Below are positions 60,382 through 64,000 of a stretch of 64,000 bases of DNA, piece by piece. Position 1 is the stretch's first letter. Each line of letters opens with the position of its first letter. This stretch comes from Paenibacillus oryzisoli (GTDB lineage Bacteria > Bacillota > Bacilli > Paenibacillales > NBRC-103111), in the NCBI RefSeq assembly GCF_001653565.1, contig NZ_LYPB01000091.1, forward strand, positions 1 through 64,000. The letters run 5' to 3'. Made by a program: the position numbers and the translations under genes. The notes beneath the pieces are model-generated. The model saw only the letters and a program-made list of their open reading frames with translations. It made no database searches and was not told the DNA's origin.

Positions 60382-62139
60382 TTATCTGTTACCGCCACCG
60401 GCATTACCACCACCTGTGGTAGTACGCTGTGCATTACCGCCTCCAGCATTACCACCTGCTGCTCCGCCAGCACCACCTGCTCCACCTTGCTGGAAGCCAC
60501 CTGCTCCACCACCGCCAAAGCCTCCTGCTCCACCGGCACCGCCGCCTTGCTGGAATTGCTGTCTTAAGCGATTGATCTCGTCTGTACTTAAATTTTGCTG
60601 TCTTCTTACAGCAGCAGGCAATACGACCTTATCGCCTTCCTTAAGACCTTCCGTAATCTCAATTTGTGTTGTTGAGCGTATACCGATTTTCACTTCATGT
60701 TCCGGTTCCGATGTTCCATCTGCCTTCTTCACGGTTACAACACGTTTGCCACGTTGCAACTGCAGCGCTTCTGGCGGGATATATAAAACATCTTTCTTAT
60801 CTTGAATCAGGATCTCACCCGTTGCCGTCATCCCATATTTCAACACGTTATCCTTGTTTTCTGTGGCTAAGATAACATCATAGAACGTTACTCCGTTCGT
60901 TGTCGTTCCAACCGTTGAAACTTGTGTCACTTCTGCTGGGAAGTTGCGTCCAGGGAAAGAGTCCACCTTAATTTCCGCCTTCATGCCAACTTTAATATTA
61001 GGCAAGTCTAGCTCATCCACTTGGACAGGAAGCTGCATTTTGGCAAAACTCGCCACAGTACCGAATTGCGTACCGCTTGTAACCCTCGTTCCAGGTCGGA
61101 AGTTGCTTAGAATATCCACTTTCTTGTTCACAAAATCCGTTGAAAATACACCGTCGAAAGGTGCAAGAATCTTCAACGCGGTTACGCGATCTTGCGCTGC
61201 ATCCACTTTCAACTTCTGACGCTCAAGCGCAGCTTGCGCCGTCGTGATATCATCGTCCAAGGTATCATTCAGGAAAGAAGCAAGGAGATCACCTTGGTGT
61301 ACAATGACACCTGTTTTGAAAGGTAATGTAGAGATACTGCCTGTCGTACCTGCAAGGATTGTAGCAACCTGCACATACTGAAGTGCTGCTTTCCCTTGCG
61401 AATCAACCGTGCGTCCACCAATCGTCGCAGAACCCATTGCATTTAAACCAGCATCCATGGAATTGTCGTTCTTAATTTGAATATCGATATCGACTAACTT
61501 ACCACCCTTACCATCCGATTTCGGATCTTTGGAAATGGCTGCTATCGTTCCTGTTTTGGTGATCATGAAGCTATCAACCGTTATGTCAATGGTATCGCCT
61601 TTATGTAGTTGTGCAGCATCCTCCACAAAAAATGGCAAGGTTACTGTTAGGGTACTTACATCGCCAATCGTAGCGATTTTCGTCGATTTATTAATCGTTG
61701 CGCCAACATCAATATTGGCGTACGTTAATTTCCCGCTAATAGGTGCAGAAACACCAGTTATTCCTCTTTGTTGCTCCTTCGTTTTCAAATCCTTCTCCAA
61801 TTGCTCATAAGTCGTTTTGGCATCTTGAAGATCGTTTTCCAAGTTGGAGCTTGTCAACTCGATCAGAACATCTCCCGCTTTAACCGTTTGATTACGAGTC
61901 AGGTTAATTGATTTTATGAGAGCATTTTCTGTAGATGAAATCGTTTGGGTATCCTTCGGCTCGAATTGAGCTGTTCCCGAAACAGAGGAGCGAATGTTCC
62001 CTTTTTTGACATCAACCGTAACTTCTTTCGCATCTGCCGCTTTCGTTTTCTTCCCTTTCGTTAGATACACATAGGAACCACCAGCACAAACGAGAACTGC
62101 CACAATCAAAATGAACCATTTACTGCGAAAAAATTTCAT
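60382..62139 (-). CDS. HlyD/YknX-type membrane fusion adaptor with Gly-rich tail
   Basis: A 585-residue adaptor. It has one N-terminal membrane helix (about 10-27), a split lipoyl domain, beta-barrel and a long coiled hairpin, as in YknX/MacA. The barrel/MP part ends near residue 520. The last 65 residues are almost only Gly, Ala, Gln and Phe in GGAGG repeats. This tail is not usual for the family as I know it. It joins the ATPase/permease pair and could reach through the thick wall. ATG 62139 follows GGGGGA. It is 76 bases after the lipoprotein gene. Confidence 0.88.
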   Translation of the reverse strand: MKFFRSKWFILIVAVLVCAGGSYVYLTKGKKTKAADAKEVTVDVKKGNIRSSVSGTAQFEPKDTQTISSTENALIKSINLTRNQTVKAGDVLIELTSSNLENDLQDAKTTYEQLEKDLKTKEQQRGITGVSAPISGKLTYANIDVGATINKSTKIATIGDVSTLTVTLPFFVEDAAQLHKGDTIDITVDSFMITKTGTIAAISKDPKSDGKGGKLVDIDIQIKNDNSMDAGLNAMGSATIGGRTVDSQGKAALQYVQVATILAGTTGSISTLPFKTGVIVHQGDLLASFLNDTLDDDITTAQAALERQKLKVDAAQDRVTALKILAPFDGVFSTDFVNKKVDILSNFRPGTRVTSGTQFGTVASFAKMQLPVQVDELDLPNIKVGMKAEIKVDSFPGRNFPAEVTQVSTVGTTTNGVTFYDVILATENKDNVLKYGMTATGEILIQDKKDVLYIPPEALQLQRGKRVVTVKKADGTSEPEHEVKIGIRSTTQIEITEGLKEGDKVVLPAAVRRQQNLSTDEINRLRQQFQQGGGAGGAGGFGGGGAGGFQQGGAGGAGGAAGGNAGGGNAQRTTTGGGNAGGGNR

Positions 62140-62215
62140 TCTGTTACTTCCCCCTTAGCATTGTTCCACCTTAGAAAGGTTGCGTTCTCGGTTCCCGATA
62201 ACGTCTTTCAGATCT

Positions 62216-62827
62216 TTATAACTTAGATACGAGCAATTCAATTAATTGCCGTTCCACACTGGTCCCCATCCCTCGTGGTTCCTGAGTTAGGACTCCATTG
62301 TTTCCTTGCTCTGACACACCAGCTTCAACCCGTTGCTCTAACTTCCTCCTTTTTTCGAAAGCGTTTACAAATCGCTCCCTCTCCACCGCCGTTAACGCGT
62401 CCCTGTGAGCTTTCACTCTTTCTGCGATACGCTGTTTCAATAGCTTCGATTGTTCGTCCAGATAAGCTCTCTGCTCATTTGTTAACACTAGGATGACTGC
62501 TTTTCGTTCGGATTCATCAATGCTGCCTTCTTCTTCACATTTGTGAACGATGGGCAAAATGGATCGAGATTGCTCTCCAGTCAATGCTAATAACGGTTGT
62601 CGATCCATCACGATTAACCCTTGAAATAGCATAACTAGTCGCTGTTCGGTTACATTCTGTACATCCTCCGGTGTGGGAAGCTCTTGCGAAACTTGGCCGG
62701 AAACAGGCATAGCCGGGTTCACGGTAACAGAGGGGCCATCTTGTCCAATACTCTGTCTGGTACAACCGACTAGCAAGAAGGTCGTGAGGATTACACACAG
62801 TAAACGATTGCGTGCACTACTGCTCAA
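62216..62827 (-). CDS. Small lipoprotein of unknown function
   Basis: A 203-residue lipoprotein. The signal RNRLLCVILTTFLLVGC has a lipobox Cys (about 22). The mature part is mostly helical and charged, with ALTGEQSRSILPIV and VLTNEQRAYLDEQ segments, each L-T-x-E-Q-R, that resemble Spy/CpxP-like LTxxQ motifs. This likeness is weak. The start is probably TTG 62827, 11 bases after GGAGG; a GTG at 62845 overlaps the site. It precedes the exporter genes and may sense or bind the exported compound (inference). Confidence 0.6.
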   Translation of the reverse strand: MSSSARNRLLCVILTTFLLVGCTRQSIGQDGPSVTVNPAMPVSGQVSQELPTPEDVQNVTEQRLVMLFQGLIVMDRQPLLALTGEQSRSILPIVHKCEEEGSIDESERKAVILVLTNEQRAYLDEQSKLLKQRIAERVKAHRDALTAVERERFVNAFEKRRKLEQRVEAGVSEQGNNGVLTQEPRGMGTSVERQLIELLVSKL

Positions 62828-62845
62828 CCAACATAACACCTCCAC

Positions 62846-62878
62846 AAAAAAAACCTATCCATCAGCAACAGGATAGGC
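62846..62878 (-). terminator. Terminator between sensor kinase and exporter operon
   Basis: CCTATCC / GGATAGG stem with a 10-base loop and eight T on the minus strand. The GGAGG of the next gene starts just a few bases after the T-run, leaving no space for a promoter between them. Confidence 0.85.
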
Positions 62879-62902
62879 GATAATTGTGTATGAAGTATGA
62901 TA

Positions 62903-64000
62903 CTATTGTGACGTTTTTGTGAACTTTTCATAATTCCTTGGAAATATGATATGAAACTCCGTGCCTTCCCCAATCCGGGAGCGAGCCCTGATCGTTCCTT
63001 TCATCCCTGTAACCAAATGTTTCACAATAGTAAGGCCTAATCCTGTTCCCGAAATGGCATCCGAATCGGATGTTCTCGCCTCATCTGCTTTATAGAAGCG
63101 ATCCCAAATACGTGATAATTCGGATTCAGTCATGCCAGAACCCGTATCTCTAATATACAGATGGACTTCTTTCGCATATTCTTCTAACGCTACCGTTAAA
63201 GTGCCCCCTTCGGGGGTGAATTTCAACGAGTTGTACATTAAATTGCGAATGATTTGAGCAAATCGATCTGGATCTAGCTGCACGAAACAACCATCCGCAT
63301 GGTCATCAGGCAGAATGAGATGCAGTGAAATATGTTTCTCAGCAATCGCAGGCTTCAATAGTTCAAGTGAATCTTCTACGAGTTCAATCATACCAACAGG
63401 ACGTAATCGAAATACATCCACCCCATTTTGAATCTGAGCAAGATCAAGAAGATCCGTTACAAGTCGTTGCAAACGCTGTACTTCTTGATCGCAAATATGT
63501 AAATAATGCGGGTATTTCTCTTGTGGAATAATACGATCATTCATAGCAATGATGAATCCACGCAAGGATGTCAAAGGTGATCTGAGCTCATGGGAGACAT
63601 TAGCGAGAAATTCTTGCCTCGTCTCTTCCCACTCCTCCAATTTCTCCACCATAAAATTAAAACTTCTAGCCAGCTGCCCAACTTCATCTTGTGAATTAAC
63701 AGGAACACGCGTCTGAAAATCTCCATGAGCTAGTTCAATCGCCGCGCGATTCATCTGTTGCAGGGGGCCTGCAAGTTTACGTGACAGAACAAACAAGATG
63801 ATGCCAACCGCGATGAGTGAAAATAACAGGGGCAGCCAGAGGTTTAGACGTACCGCAGAGATCACCTCACGAATATCACCAGCTGGAAAATGGAGAATGA
63901 TGACCATCGGCTGTTCGTTTAATACATACGGTGCATAATACGCGAATATATTTCGTTTTCCATCCGGCGTATCCAGACTTAACATGCTATGCCCTGTACG
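62903..64000 (-). CDS. Sensor histidine kinase (5' end outside window)
   Basis: At least 365 residues; the frame is open through the right edge, so the N-terminus is missing. Seen in order: the end of an extracytoplasmic sensor domain, a membrane helix (LWLPLLFSLIAVGIILFVLS), HAMP, HisKA with the phosphorylated His in NVSHELRSPLTSLRG, then HATPase_c with N box NLMYNSLKFTPEGG, G1 DTGSGM and G2 GTGLGLTIVKH. It should phosphorylate a response regulator, probably encoded next to it outside the window. It lies just upstream of the exporter operon in the same direction, which suggests it controls it (inference). Confidence 0.95.
   Translation of the reverse strand, partial: RTGHSMLSLDTPDGKRNIFAYYAPYVLNEQPMVIILHFPAGDIREVISAVRLNLWLPLLFSLIAVGIILFVLSRKLAGPLQQMNRAAIELAHGDFQTRVPVNSQDEVGQLARSFNFMVEKLEEWEETRQEFLANVSHELRSPLTSLRGFIIAMNDRIIPQEKYPHYLHICDQEVQRLQRLVTDLLDLAQIQNGVDVFRLRPVGMIELVEDSLELLKPAIAEKHISLHLILPDDHADGCFVQLDPDRFAQIIRNLMYNSLKFTPEGGTLTVALEEYAKEVHLYIRDTGSGMTESELSRIWDRFYKADEARTSDSDAISGTGLGLTIVKHLVTGMKGTIRARSRIGEGTEFHIIFPRNYEKFTKTSQ

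Overview
The window looks like the chromosome of an endospore-forming Gram-positive of the Paenibacillus type (Bacillales). The reasons are spore genes (spoVK, cotE), an SLH-anchored surface protein, many TTG/GTG starts behind strong GGAGG sites, SigA-type promoters, a Bacillus-style LexA box, a GlnR box and a Fur box. Gene order (mutS-mutL-miaA-hfq; spoVK, hflX, ynbB, glnR, glnA; lexA next to yneA and ynzC) matches the B. subtilis backbone with insertions. Most genes lie on the minus strand. I saw no rRNA, tRNA, CRISPR array, prophage or IS transposase.

Layout from left to right. 1-121: the 5' end of a probable group II intron, directly downstream of a terminator. 0.1-3.1 kb: three type IV minor-pilin-like genes. 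3.2-6.0 kb: a transcription unit with an OlsB-like N-acyltransferase, an LpxL-family acyltransferase and a YdjM-like membrane protein, which is a candidate aminolipid pathway. 6.1-9.4 kb: a large S-layer-type protein, then a 33-residue membrane peptide. 9.7-16.0 kb: rnz, metH, and divergently mtnD, a HAD phosphatase and ynzC. 16.1-17.3 kb: the SOS pair yneA and lexA. 17.4-23.8 kb: an M29 aminopeptidase, a repeat-rich gap, glnA, glnR, ynbB, hflX. 23.9-28.1 kb: the Fur-controlled iron uptake operon efeUOB.

28.1-34.7 kb: spoVK, lplJ, two GNATs, an SDR, a YdcF protein, an esterase-like hydrolase and a cyclophilin lipoprotein. 34.9-37.5 kb: a class A PBP. 37.7-46.0 kb: hfq, miaA, an RsmJ-like methyltransferase, mutL, a secreted S41-like protease and mutS. 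46.3-48.5 kb: a COOH-NH2 ligase-type protein beside cotE. 48.6-52.3 kb: an ArAE membrane protein and a NitT/TauT-type ABC transporter. 53-56.2 kb: an XRE regulator, an M32 carboxypeptidase, yqkB and a beta carbonic anhydrase. 56.3-64 kb: a YknXYZ/MacB-like efflux operon with a repeat-built secreted protein, a small lipoprotein and a sensor kinase cut by the window edge.

The least explained parts are the aminolipid-like unit at 3.2-6.0 kb, the efflux operon with its secreted partner at 56.3-62.8 kb, the amidoligase-cotE pair, and several families of short intergenic repeats. All positions and base counts were read by eye; no database search was run.
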